Assembly (NCBI GenBank): GCA_023412655.1
Contig: JAEYNH010000191.1
Coordinates: 1 to 12,659, forward strand
Length of the DNA: 12,659 bases
Direction of reading: 5' to 3'
DNA from: Pseudomonadota bacterium
GTDB lineage: Bacteria > Pseudomonadota > Alphaproteobacteria > Caulobacterales > Caulobacteraceae
Shown: piece after piece, positions 1 through 5,436 of the stretch
How positions within the stretch are numbered: position 1 is the stretch's first letter
How the letters are laid out: every line of letters starts with the position of its first letter
Position numbers and translations under genes: made by a program
The notes under the pieces: generated by a model
What the model saw: the letters and a program-made list of their open reading frames with translations, nothing else
Told to the model about the DNA's origin: nothing
Database searches by the model: none

Positions 1-33
1 CAAGAGCCCCTGGGGCTGACGCCCCACCCGCTC

Positions 34-52
34 ATCCCGCCAAGGCCGGGAT
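34..52. repeat. REP-like hairpin downstream of minE
   Basis: An ATCCCG arm (34-39) and a CGGGAT arm (47-52) flank a seven-base loop, downstream of the minE stop. The surrounding wording (atcccg..ccgggatccagg) resembles short dispersed palindromes common between genes of GC-rich proteobacteria. A second small hairpin, GGGGC/GCCCC, lies at 12-25. Neither has a T-tract, so they may mark the 3' end of the min transcript without being classical terminators. The repeat assignment is from memory, and only one copy is visible in this window. Confidence 0.4.
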
Positions 53-84
53 CCAGGCGGCGTCGGCCCGGCCCTAGCGGGCCC

Positions 85-345
85 TTAGCGGGCCAGGGCC
101 TCCTGCGGCATCTCGATGTCGATCTCCAGGGTCGAGACCTGGTCCCCGCGGTCCAGCTTCACCACCACCTTGTCCTGGTCGATGGGGATGTGCCGGGCGA
201 TCACCGCCAGGATCTCCTTGTGCAGGGTGGCCGCCAGGTCCGTCCCGCCGCCCGAGATCCGCTCGTGGGCCAGCAGCACCTGCAGCCGGTCCCGGGCCAC
301 GGGCGCTGAACCCCGAGCCCGGGTCAGGAAGTTCAGGAAGCTCAC
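85..345 (-). CDS. minE: Cell division topological specificity factor MinE
   Basis: MinE stimulates the MinD ATPase at the membrane and drives MinCD off mid-cell, so that FtsZ assembles only there. The 86-residue product has the usual MinE length. Its N-terminus (SFLNFLTRARG) matches the membrane-targeting segment. The anti-MinCD helix (DRLQVLLAHER, about residues 19-29) and the C-terminal dimerisation domain (about 40-82, with ILAVIARHIPID and LEIDIEMP) follow. The start is GTG at 345-343, and its GTGA overlaps the minD stop by four bases, which implies translational coupling. Longer ATG starts in this frame would run through minD and are not credible. It is the last gene of minCDE. Just past the stop the 9-mer TAGCGGGCC occurs twice (75-83, 86-94). 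Confidence 0.93.
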   Translation of the reverse strand: MSFLNFLTRARGSAPVARDRLQVLLAHERISGGGTDLAATLHKEILAVIARHIPIDQDKVVVKLDRGDQVSTLEIDIEMPQEALAR

Positions 346-1163
346 GCCGCGACCCTCCGGCCGAACAGCCGGCTCATCAGCCCCTTCTTCTCCGGCTCGT
401 GCATCCGCACCGCCAGGTCCTCGCCCAGCAGCCGCCGGGCGGCGTCCGCATAGGCCCGGGCCGCCGGCGAGGCCGGATTGTTCAGGGTCACCGGGCAGCC
501 GACGTTCGAAGCGGTCAGCACGTCCGGGCTCTCGGCCACCACCCCCAGAAGCGGGATGGCCAGGATCTCCAGCACGTCCTCCACCTTCATCATCTCGCCC
601 CGAGCCGCCCGGGCCGGGTCGTAGCGGGTGAGCAGCAGGTGCTTCTCCATGGTCTCGCCGGTCTCGGCCTTGCGGGTGCGGGCGTCCAGCATGCCGATGA
701 TCCGGTCGGAGTCGCGCACCGACGAGACCTCGGGATTGGTCACCACCACCGCCGCGTCGGCGAAGCGCATGGCCAGGGTGGCGCCCTTCTCGATCCCCGC
801 CGGGCTGTCGCAGATGATCCAGTCGAAGGTCGCCCGCAGCTCGTCGATCACCTTGCCGACCCCGGCCTCGGTGAGCGCGTCCTTGTCCCGGGTCTGCGAG
901 GCGGGCAGCAGCCACAGTCCCTCCAGCCGCTTGTCGCGGATCAGCGCCTGGGGAAGCTTGGCGTCCCCCTGCACCACGTTCACCAGGTCGAACACCACCC
1001 GCCGCTCGGCCCCCATGACGAGGTCGAGGTTGCGCAGGCCCACGTCGAAATCGACCACCGCCACGCGCTTGCCGGCCTGGGCCAGCGCCGCCCCCAGCGA
1101 GGCCGACGAGGTGGTCTTGCCCACCCCGCCCTTGCCGGAGGTCACGACCAACACCTTGGACAT
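342..1163 (-). CDS. minD: Septum site-determining ATPase MinD
   Basis: MinD is a ParA/MinD-family P-loop ATPase that dimerises on ATP, binds the membrane and recruits MinC and MinE. The 273-residue product is the usual length. A deviant Walker A, SGKGGVGKTT, lies at residues 9-18 with the signature Lys11 and catalytic Lys16. The switch I stretch VVDFDVGLRN (about 37-46) and the Walker B region ICDSPAGIEKG (about 117-127) are intact. The C-terminus (KKGLMSRLFGRR) is a typical amphipathic membrane-targeting helix. ATG at 1163-1161 is preceded by a good ribosome site (AGAGGAG, about 7 bases upstream). It lies 13 bp after minC and overlaps minE by four bases, so the three genes form one operon. 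Confidence 0.96.
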   Translation of the reverse strand: MSKVLVVTSGKGGVGKTTSSASLGAALAQAGKRVAVVDFDVGLRNLDLVMGAERRVVFDLVNVVQGDAKLPQALIRDKRLEGLWLLPASQTRDKDALTEAGVGKVIDELRATFDWIICDSPAGIEKGATLAMRFADAAVVVTNPEVSSVRDSDRIIGMLDARTRKAETGETMEKHLLLTRYDPARAARGEMMKVEDVLEILAIPLLGVVAESPDVLTASNVGCPVTLNNPASPAARAYADAARRLLGEDLAVRMHEPEKKGLMSRLFGRRVAA

Positions 1164-1176
1164 CGGCTTTGCTCCT

Positions 1177-1914
1177 CTAATCGATGACGGACAGGCGGAT
1201 GGCGCCGCGATCGCAGCGCACCTCCACCGGGCGGCCGTGCAGCTCGGCGCCCCAATGCGAGCCGCCGTCCTGGCCGGGGGTGCGGTACAGCCGGTCCACC
1301 CCCACCATCTCGGCCTCCAGCCGGCGGCAGAAGATGCGGGCCGCGCCTCCCGCCCGCAGGCCGGCGATCGCCCGGCCGCGCAGGGCGCCGTAGACGTGGA
1401 TCGAGCCGCCGGCGATCACCTCGGCCCCGGAGCTCACCGCGCCGACGATGGTAACGTCGCCGTCCTCGAACACCACCGACTGGCCCGAACGCACCGGCCC
1501 CTCGATCAGCAGCGAGGCGGCCGGCGGCGGCGCGGTGCGGTTCTCCGCCTCCCGCGGCAGGTCCCGGCCCTGGATGCGCGGCAGCTTCGCCCAGCGGGTG
1601 CCCTCCAGCGCCCGGGCGCTCACCCCGTCGACGCCCACCACCCGCAGGTCCCGGGCCTCCAGCCCTTCCAGCAGGATCGGCGCCGCCTCCGGCCCGCCGG
1701 CGGCCACCGCCGGGCCCAGGTCGGCCACCACCGGCCGGTCGGCGAAGATCCCCGCCGCCTCGCGCATCTGGGCGTCCAGCGCCGCGAACCAGGCGCTCGC
1801 CGGCAGCTCCGGCGCCAGCACCATGGCCATGAAGTTGCGTCCGCGGATGCGGAAGGCCGGGGGCGTCTCGCCGTCCGCCTGGGGCGCCATCGCCATCCCC
1901 GTGCCGCCCGCCAT
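1177..1914 (-). CDS. minC: Septum site-determining protein MinC
   Basis: MinC inhibits FtsZ polymerisation and is carried by MinD. The chosen start is ATG at 1914-1912, giving 245 residues, because GGAGGAGG sits seven bases upstream. A longer frame to ATG 1983 adds 23 residues with no MinC similarity. The N-terminal FtsZ-inhibiting domain (FRIRGRNFMAMVLAPE, about residues 21-36) is typical of the family. The C-terminal beta-helix that binds MinD contains the hallmark GGSIHVYGALRGRAIAG. A Pro/Ala-rich linker separates the domains. It is the first gene of minCDE. A weak promoter candidate (TTGAAC at 2033-2028) lies in the gap upstream, without a convincing -10. Confidence 0.94.
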   Translation of the reverse strand: MAGGTGMAMAPQADGETPPAFRIRGRNFMAMVLAPELPASAWFAALDAQMREAAGIFADRPVVADLGPAVAAGGPEAAPILLEGLEARDLRVVGVDGVSARALEGTRWAKLPRIQGRDLPREAENRTAPPPAASLLIEGPVRSGQSVVFEDGDVTIVGAVSSGAEVIAGGSIHVYGALRGRAIAGLRAGGAARIFCRRLEAEMVGVDRLYRTPGQDGGSHWGAELHGRPVEVRCDRGAIRLSVID

Positions 1915-2028
1915 CGCATCGCCTCCTCCGTCGGAAGCGCCCAGCTGTGGGTAGCGTCGAAGGCCACAACTTGGCCCAAACATGGCCGTCCCCGCCCAAG
2001 ATGTTTACGGACGGTACGGCTCAGCTTG

Positions 2029-2044
2029 TTCAATCTTGAAAGAT
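2029..2044. promoter_or_regulatory. Overlapping AT-rich palindromes upstream of minC
   Basis: Two overlapping inverted repeats occur here: TTCAA-tc-TTGAA (2029-2040) and ATCTT-ga-AAGAT (2033-2044). They form an AT-rich island in the gap between minC and the divergent DUF559 remnant. Position and symmetry suggest an operator or promoter element for minCDE. No known regulator consensus is matched, so function is inference. Confidence 0.3.
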
Positions 2045-2100
2045 CCCCCCGTCGACCTTGGGGGCTCGCGCGCGTCAGCAAGCTGCGCCATGCTGCCCGG

Positions 2101-2434
2101 ATGGCCAAGGCCACCGTCACCCGTGCTCGCGCCCTCCGGCGCACCGCCCCGGCCGGCCGCGGAACGCCAGCTCTGGAAGCTTCTGCGCGACAGCCGCCTC
2201 TGCGGCCTCAAGTTCCGGCGTCAGGTTCCTCTCGGGCCCTATGTGGCGGACTTCCTGTGCCTGCGTCACCGGCTGGTCGTGGAGCTGGACGGGCCCTTCC
2301 ACGATCCCCAGCGTGACGCCGTGCGCGACGCCTGGCTCGTGGGCCAAGGCTTCCGCGTCCTGCGCTTCGCCAATCAGGACATGGCCAATCCCGACCGCGT
2401 TCTCAGCCGCATCCTCGAAGCCGTCGGCCTCTAG
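2101..2434 (+). pseudogene. DUF559 (Vsr-like fold) protein, apparent frameshift
   Basis: DUF559 proteins are about 110-130 residues with a restriction-endonuclease/Vsr-like fold; their role is not established. The frame from ATG 2101 reads MAKATVTRARALRRTAPAG, a typical DUF559 N-terminus, then loses similarity. The rest of the family pattern (AERQLWKLLRD, LKFRRQVPLGPYVADF, VVELDGPFH, QGFRVLRF) resumes one frame later and runs to the stop at 2434. The switch lies at about 2143-2158 in a GC-only tract and equals one extra base. The downstream frame is open back to 1982 (ATG at 2090 is in frame), so a shorter product could be made, but its N-terminus would be foreign. No ribosome site is obvious at 2101. 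A sequencing error is the main alternative to a true pseudogene. Confidence 0.7.
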
Positions 2435-2523
2435 GCCCCTTCTCCCCTTGCGGGAGAAGGTGTCGCCCGAAGGGTGACGGATGAGGGGTCCCTCAGCCCC
2501 CGGCCACCGCCCCGCAGCGGCGC
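2435..2523 (+). repeat. Dispersed palindromic repeat, copy A
   Basis: This begins right after the DUF559 stop. It contains a hairpin with arms CCTTCTCCC (2438-2446) and GGGAGAAGG (2452-2460) around a five-base loop, followed by a conserved tail (tgtcgcccgaagggtgacgg, then atgagggg). It is base-for-base identical to copy B over the first 56 bases (offset 211) and closely similar for about 30 more. Together with the inverted copy C it makes a roughly 150 bp imperfect inverted repeat. There is no T-tract, but it could block transcription between the convergent genes. Confidence 0.85.
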
Positions 2524-2533
2524 CCGCCATCAA

Positions 2534-2584
2534 CCCCTCATCCGACCGGCTCCGCCGGCCACCTTCTCCCGCAAGGGGAGAAGG
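2534..2584 (-). repeat. Dispersed palindromic repeat, inverted copy C
   Basis: This is a shorter, inverted member of the same family: CCCCTCATCCG (2534-2544) mirrors the end of copy A, and the hairpin arms CCTTCTCCC (2562-2570) and GGGAGAAGG (2576-2584) mirror its start. The 17 bases between (accggctccgccggcca) differ from the other copies and form their own small palindrome. Confidence 0.8.
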
Positions 2585-2645
2585 AAGGGCTCACAGCCGA
2601 ACACCCGCGAAACCAGGCCCTCTCAAGCCCCCGCAGCGCGCCCAC

Positions 2646-2732
2646 GCCCCTTCTCCCCTTGCGGGAGAAGGTGTCGCCCGAAGGGTGACGGATGAGGGGT
2701 CTCTCAGACCCCGGCCGCCCCCGCTGCGGCGC
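2646..2732 (+). repeat. Dispersed palindromic repeat, copy B
   Basis: This is the second direct copy, identical to copy A from 2646 to 2701, then diverging slightly. It has the same hairpin at 2649-2671. It ends only a few bases before the nrdB stop, so it lies in the nrdB 3' untranslated region on the minus strand. The roughly 60 bases between copies C and B hold no recognisable feature. Confidence 0.85.
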
Positions 2733-2735
2733 TCC

Positions 2736-3779
2736 TCACTCCGCCGGCACGCCCTCGGCCGCCCGCTTGGCCTGCATCCGGTCGAACTCGGACCAGACGC
2801 CCTTCTCGCCGTGCCATTGGCCCTTGGTGGCCGCCTTCGAGTACTCGGTGGCCCGGGCCTCGAAGAAGTTGGCGTGCTCGACGCCCGAGAGCATCGACTG
2901 CAGCCAGGGCAGCGGGTTTTCCTTGATGCCGTACACTTCCGGCAGGTGCAGCTGGCGCAGGCGCCAGTCGGCGATGAAGCGGATGTACTGCTTGATGTCC
3001 TCGGGCGTCATGCCCTGGACCTCGCCGGCCTCGAAGGCCAGGTCGATGAACTTGTCCTCAAGGCCCACCACCGTCTTGCAGCAGTCGACGATGTCGTCGG
3101 CCACCGCCGGGGTCACCGCGCCGGTCTCCTTGTTGAAGGCGTGGTACAGCTTGATGATGCCCTCGCAGTGCAGGCTCTCGTCCCGCACCGACCAGGACAC
3201 GATCTGGCCCATGCCCTTCATCTTGTTGTGGCGCGGGAAGTTCATCAGCATCGCGAAGCTGGCGAACAGCTGCAGCCCTTCGGTGAAGCCCCCGAACATG
3301 GCCAGGGTCCGGCAGATGTCGGCCTCGGTGTCGACGCCGAACTGCTGCATGTAGTCGTGCTTGTCGCGCATGGCCTGGTAGTCGAGGAAGGCCGTGAACT
3401 CCGAGTCCGGCATCCCGATCGTTTCCAGCAGCAGCGCATAGGCCGCGATGTGGACGGTCTCGATGTTCGAGAACGCCGCCAGCATCATCTTCACCTCGGT
3501 GGGTTTGAAGACGCGGCTGTAGCGCTCCATGTAGTTGTCGTTCACCTCGACGTCCGACTGGGTGAAGAACCGGAAGATCTGGGTCAGCAGGTTGCGCTCG
3601 CGGTCGTTCAGCTTGACCGCCCAGTCCTTCAGGTCCTCGCCCAGCGGCACCTCTTCCGGCATCCAGTGGACCTGCTGCTGGCGGCGCCAGAACTCGAAGG
3701 CCCAGGGATAGCGGAAGGGCTTGTAGGCGTAGGAGGGCGTGAGCAGGCCCGGCAGGCCTTGGACGTTCGAGGCGGTCAC
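2736..3779 (-). CDS. nrdB: Ribonucleotide reductase class Ia, beta subunit (NrdB)
   Basis: NrdB houses the di-iron/tyrosyl radical that initiates reduction of ribonucleoside diphosphates by NrdA. From the GTG at 3779 the product is 347 residues. The metal ligands and radical Tyr are visible: ETVHIAAY gives Glu107, His110 and radical Tyr114; FTEGLQLF gives Glu167; RDESLH gives Glu201 and His204; Asp76 lies in FTQSDVEVN. The C-terminus is the short tail used to dock on NrdA. The frame extends to a TTG at 3836, but that lies about five bases from a predicted transcription start and adds non-conserved residues. GTG 3779 has a modest GGGA ribosome site nine bases upstream, so it is preferred. No ATP-cone is present. 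The gene is monocistronic and converges on the DUF559 remnant. Confidence 0.93.
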   Translation of the reverse strand: MTASNVQGLPGLLTPSYAYKPFRYPWAFEFWRRQQQVHWMPEEVPLGEDLKDWAVKLNDRERNLLTQIFRFFTQSDVEVNDNYMERYSRVFKPTEVKMMLAAFSNIETVHIAAYALLLETIGMPDSEFTAFLDYQAMRDKHDYMQQFGVDTEADICRTLAMFGGFTEGLQLFASFAMLMNFPRHNKMKGMGQIVSWSVRDESLHCEGIIKLYHAFNKETGAVTPAVADDIVDCCKTVVGLEDKFIDLAFEAGEVQGMTPEDIKQYIRFIADWRLRQLHLPEVYGIKENPLPWLQSMLSGVEHANFFEARATEYSKAATKGQWHGEKGVWSEFDRMQAKRAAEGVPAE

Positions 3780-3840
3780 GACGTTGATTCCCGTACGCGC
3801 GAGTGTGAGCGGTTGAGGGCCTACGATAGGCGCCAAACCT

Positions 3841-3856
3841 GCCCCACATCTAGAGA
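3841..3856. promoter_or_regulatory. NrdR box 1 of nrdB
   Basis: GCCCCACATCTAGAGA matches the NrdR box (ACACTATATMTAGTGT, as recalled) at 10 of 16 positions by my alignment, including the central ATMTAG. It overlaps the predicted nrdB -10. NrdR is the zinc-finger/ATP-cone repressor of reductase genes and binds paired boxes. Confidence 0.65.
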
Positions 3857-3877
3857 CAAGTTAACGCCGACACCCAA
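3849..3877 (-). promoter_or_regulatory. Predicted nrdB promoter
   Basis: On the minus strand TTGGGT (3877-3872) and TCTAGA (3854-3849) are separated by 17 bases, giving a predicted start near 3842. Both hexamers lie inside the NrdR boxes, the usual geometry for NrdR repression. The hexamers are imperfect. Confidence 0.45.
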
Positions 3878-3887
3878 GATGTTGTGA
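3872..3887. promoter_or_regulatory. NrdR box 2 of nrdB (also in the GST leader)
   Basis: ACCCAAGATGTTGTGA matches the recalled NrdR consensus at 10 of 16 positions and lies exactly 31 bp centre-to-centre from box 1, three helical turns. It ends 12 bases before the GST start codon, so bound NrdR could also affect that gene. Confidence 0.65.
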
Positions 3888-3899
3888 AGGAACCTGGGG

Positions 3900-4565
3900 A
3901 TGGAAACGAAGCCCGGAACCTATGTGGTCTATGGCGCGGCGGGCTCCGGGTCGGTTCCCGTCGAGGCGGCCCTCACCCTGGCCGGCGCGCCCTACCGCGT
4001 CATCGAGCGCCCGGTCTGGGAAGACCCCGCCGTCGCCGAGGAGATGGGCCGGATCAATCCCCAGCGGCAGGTGCCGGCCCTGGTCCTGCCCTCGGGCGAG
4101 CTGATGACCGAGAGCGCGGCCATCCTCGTCCACCTGGCCGAGGCCCACCCCGAGGCGCGGCTGGCCCCGGCCCCCGGCTCGCCGCTGCGGCCCCGCTTCC
4201 TGCGCTGGATGAGCTACATCTCGGCCCAGATCTACGCCCTCTACTGGATCCGCGACGACCTCGGCCGCCTGGCCGCCGACGAGGCCCAGGCCAGGGTGCT
4301 CGACGAGCGCACCGCCCGCCGCATCGCCCACTGCTGGGCGATGATGGACGCCCAGGCCGCGCCCGAGGGCCGCTTCATGCTCGGCGACCAGATCAGCGTG
4401 CTGGACCTCTACCTGGCCGTCGCCTCCCGCTGGGCGCCGCGCCGGCGGGCCTTCTACGAGGCCGCGCCGGGCCTCGCCCCGGTGGTCCAGGCGGTGGACA
4501 CCGAGCCCCGCCTCGCCCGCTTCTGGCGCGAGCGGATGCCCTTCGCCCCCGGCTGGGAAGGCTAG
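3900..4565 (+). CDS. Glutathione S-transferase family protein
   Basis: This is a cytosolic GST-fold protein of 221 residues, the normal length. The N-terminal thioredoxin-like domain (about 7-85) carries GSGSVPVEAAL (15-25), where a Ser is the likely glutathione-activating residue. It also has QVPAL with the cis-Pro at 59, and the gamma-glutamyl-binding ESAAI (71-75). The helical C-terminal domain (about 95-210) includes FMLGDQISVLDLYLA, the usual N-capping box region. Substrate cannot be told from sequence. ATG 3900 has AAGGA about eight bases upstream; a GTG at 3884 opens a different frame with no GST similarity. It is divergent from nrdB and shares its NrdR-box region. Confidence 0.9.
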   Translation: METKPGTYVVYGAAGSGSVPVEAALTLAGAPYRVIERPVWEDPAVAEEMGRINPQRQVPALVLPSGELMTESAAILVHLAEAHPEARLAPAPGSPLRPRFLRWMSYISAQIYALYWIRDDLGRLAADEAQARVLDERTARRIAHCWAMMDAQAAPEGRFMLGDQISVLDLYLAVASRWAPRRRAFYEAAPGLAPVVQAVDTEPRLARFWRERMPFAPGWEG

Positions 4566-4593
4566 CCTTCGCCAGAGGCGGCGCCGGTATTCC

Positions 4594-4599
4594 TTGACA
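4594..4599 (+). promoter_or_regulatory. -35 element of the LexA-box gene
   Basis: This is a perfect TTGACA. With a 17-19 base spacer the -10 falls at about 4617-4624, inside the LexA box, where no good consensus is seen. Transcription would then start at about 4629-4632, at or next to the ATG, which suggests a leaderless mRNA. Confidence 0.55.
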
Positions 4600-4614
4600 G
4601 CGGCCCGCTCTTAT

Positions 4615-4629
4615 GTTCTCTGTTTGTTC
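4615..4629 (+). promoter_or_regulatory. LexA (SOS) box, GTTC-N7-GTTC
   Basis: GTTC-TCTGTTT-GTTC is a perfect match to the direct-repeat SOS box known from Caulobacter, Rhodobacter and other alphaproteobacteria. It ends two bases before the ATG at 4632 and covers the expected -10 and start site, the right place for LexA repression. I found no other GTTC-N7-GTTC in the plus- or minus-strand stretches I checked. Confidence 0.8.
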
Positions 4630-4631
4630 TC

Positions 4632-5174
4632 ATGTCCTCGCCCGCCGACATCGCCGAACGCCACAACCGGATGCTGTGCGAGTTCGCCGAGCTCAGCTTC
4701 GAACTGGCCAAGGATCTCCAACGCCGGGCCCTGGCCGCCGAGGACGATGAGACCGCCGGCAAGCTGGCCGGAAACTTCCACCAGGTCGGCCGCGCCCTGC
4801 GTCAGAGCCTCGCCCTCCACGCCAGGCTCCAGCGCGAGCAGGCCGAGGTCGGCCAGGCCCGCGACGCGCGGGCCGCCGAGGCCCTGGAGATCCGCCGGAT
4901 TTCTCGCAAGACCCAGGTGGGCAAGGCCGCCGAACGCGAGGTCTGGGACGAGTACGAGGACCCGGAGGACGCCGAGTTCGTCGTCAGCCTGCTGCCCGAC
5001 TTCGTCGATCAGATCGCCGAGGACGACGACTTCCTCGAGGCGCCCGTGGAGACCCTGATCGCCAGGATCCACCAGCGCCTCTCCGACGCCTTCTCCATGG
5101 AGGAGCCCGCCCCGGCGGACCACACGCCTCCCGAGCCGGGCGCCGCAGCCCCCGCCGTCCAGAGTTCCGCCTGA
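4632..5174 (+). CDS. Unrecognised 180-residue helical protein, probable SOS gene
   Basis: I do not recognise a family. The product looks cytosolic: no signal peptide and no membrane segment. Residues 5-105 are rich in Ala, Leu, Glu, Arg and Gln and are probably long helices, possibly coiled coil (FELAKDLQRRALAAEDDE; LHARLQREQAEVGQARDAR). A very acidic stretch follows (WDEYEDPEDAEF, about 105-116, and IAEDDDF, 128-134). After another helix (about 138-155) comes a Pro/Ala-rich tail (159-178). ATG 4632 has no Shine-Dalgarno site; an in-frame ATG at 4671 is also without one. The LexA box and TTGACA just upstream argue for DNA-damage induction from a leaderless transcript. It follows GST by 66 bp but has its own promoter. 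The acidic helical make-up would fit a protein-binding or DNA-mimic role, which is speculation. Confidence 0.82.
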   Translation: MSSPADIAERHNRMLCEFAELSFELAKDLQRRALAAEDDETAGKLAGNFHQVGRALRQSLALHARLQREQAEVGQARDARAAEALEIRRISRKTQVGKAAEREVWDEYEDPEDAEFVVSLLPDFVDQIAEDDDFLEAPVETLIARIHQRLSDAFSMEEPAPADHTPPEPGAAAPAVQSSA

Positions 5175-5195
5175 GGGCCGGGCTTGCCCACCGCC

Positions 5196-5372
5196 TCAGC
5201 GGTCCTGCGAGCGGCTCACCACCACACCGACGCCTGCGCCCACCGCGGCGCCCACGGGCCCGCCCACCACGGCGCCGGCGACGGCGCCGGTGGCCGCCCG
5301 TTCCTCCACATTGTGGCCGCAGCCGGCCAGCAGCAGGGCCGTGGCCGAAAGGGCCAGGAAGGTTCGCGTCAT
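5196..5372 (-). CDS. Small glycine-zipper lipoprotein
   Basis: This 58-residue precursor is predicted to be an envelope lipoprotein. MTRTFLALSATALLLAGC is a textbook lipoprotein signal with lipobox LAGC, so Cys18 would be lipidated. The mature part is nearly all a glycine zipper (ATGAVAGAVVGGPVGAAVGAGVGVVV), which can insert in or associate with membranes, ending in SRSQDR. ATG 5372 is chosen over one 36 bases upstream because GGAG sits six bases before it and the signal peptide then begins correctly. Small OsmB/Rick17kDa-like zipper lipoproteins are similar. Its role is unknown. It lies 64 bp after the next gene on the same strand and may be co-transcribed with it. It converges on the SOS-type gene with a 21 bp gap. 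Confidence 0.82.
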   Translation of the reverse strand: MTRTFLALSATALLLAGCGHNVEERAATGAVAGAVVGGPVGAAVGAGVGVVVSRSQDR

Positions 5373-5436
5373 GAACAGCTCCGCTTGTTGTCGGAGCCTG
5401 TTCGCCACAGGATTCGGTCGGGATTTCGGCGCGGCG

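Noticed and set aside
1994..2009. A further NrdR-like box upstream of minC (GCCCAAGATGTTTACG)
   Set aside because: It resembles nrdB box 2 on its left side only, matches about 6 of 16 consensus positions, and has no partner box at 31-32 bp.
628..2316. A 562-codon plus-strand frame across minD and minC into the DUF559 region
   Set aside because: It is antisense to minCD for most of its length. Only its end (from ATG 2101) carries real signal, the DUF559 N-terminus.
2435..2735. A CRISPR array
   Set aside because: There are only three copies, one of them inverted and partial, with unequal spacing and internal hairpins, so it is a dispersed palindromic repeat.
2481..3887. A long plus-strand frame through the repeats and antisense to nrdB
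   Set aside because: It has no recognisable motifs, and nrdB on the other strand has all metal ligands.
5362..5376. GTTC-N7-GAAC at the lipoprotein start as a second LexA box
   Set aside because: The second half is inverted; the alphaproteobacterial SOS box is a direct repeat GTTC-N7-GTTC. It also sits in coding sequence.
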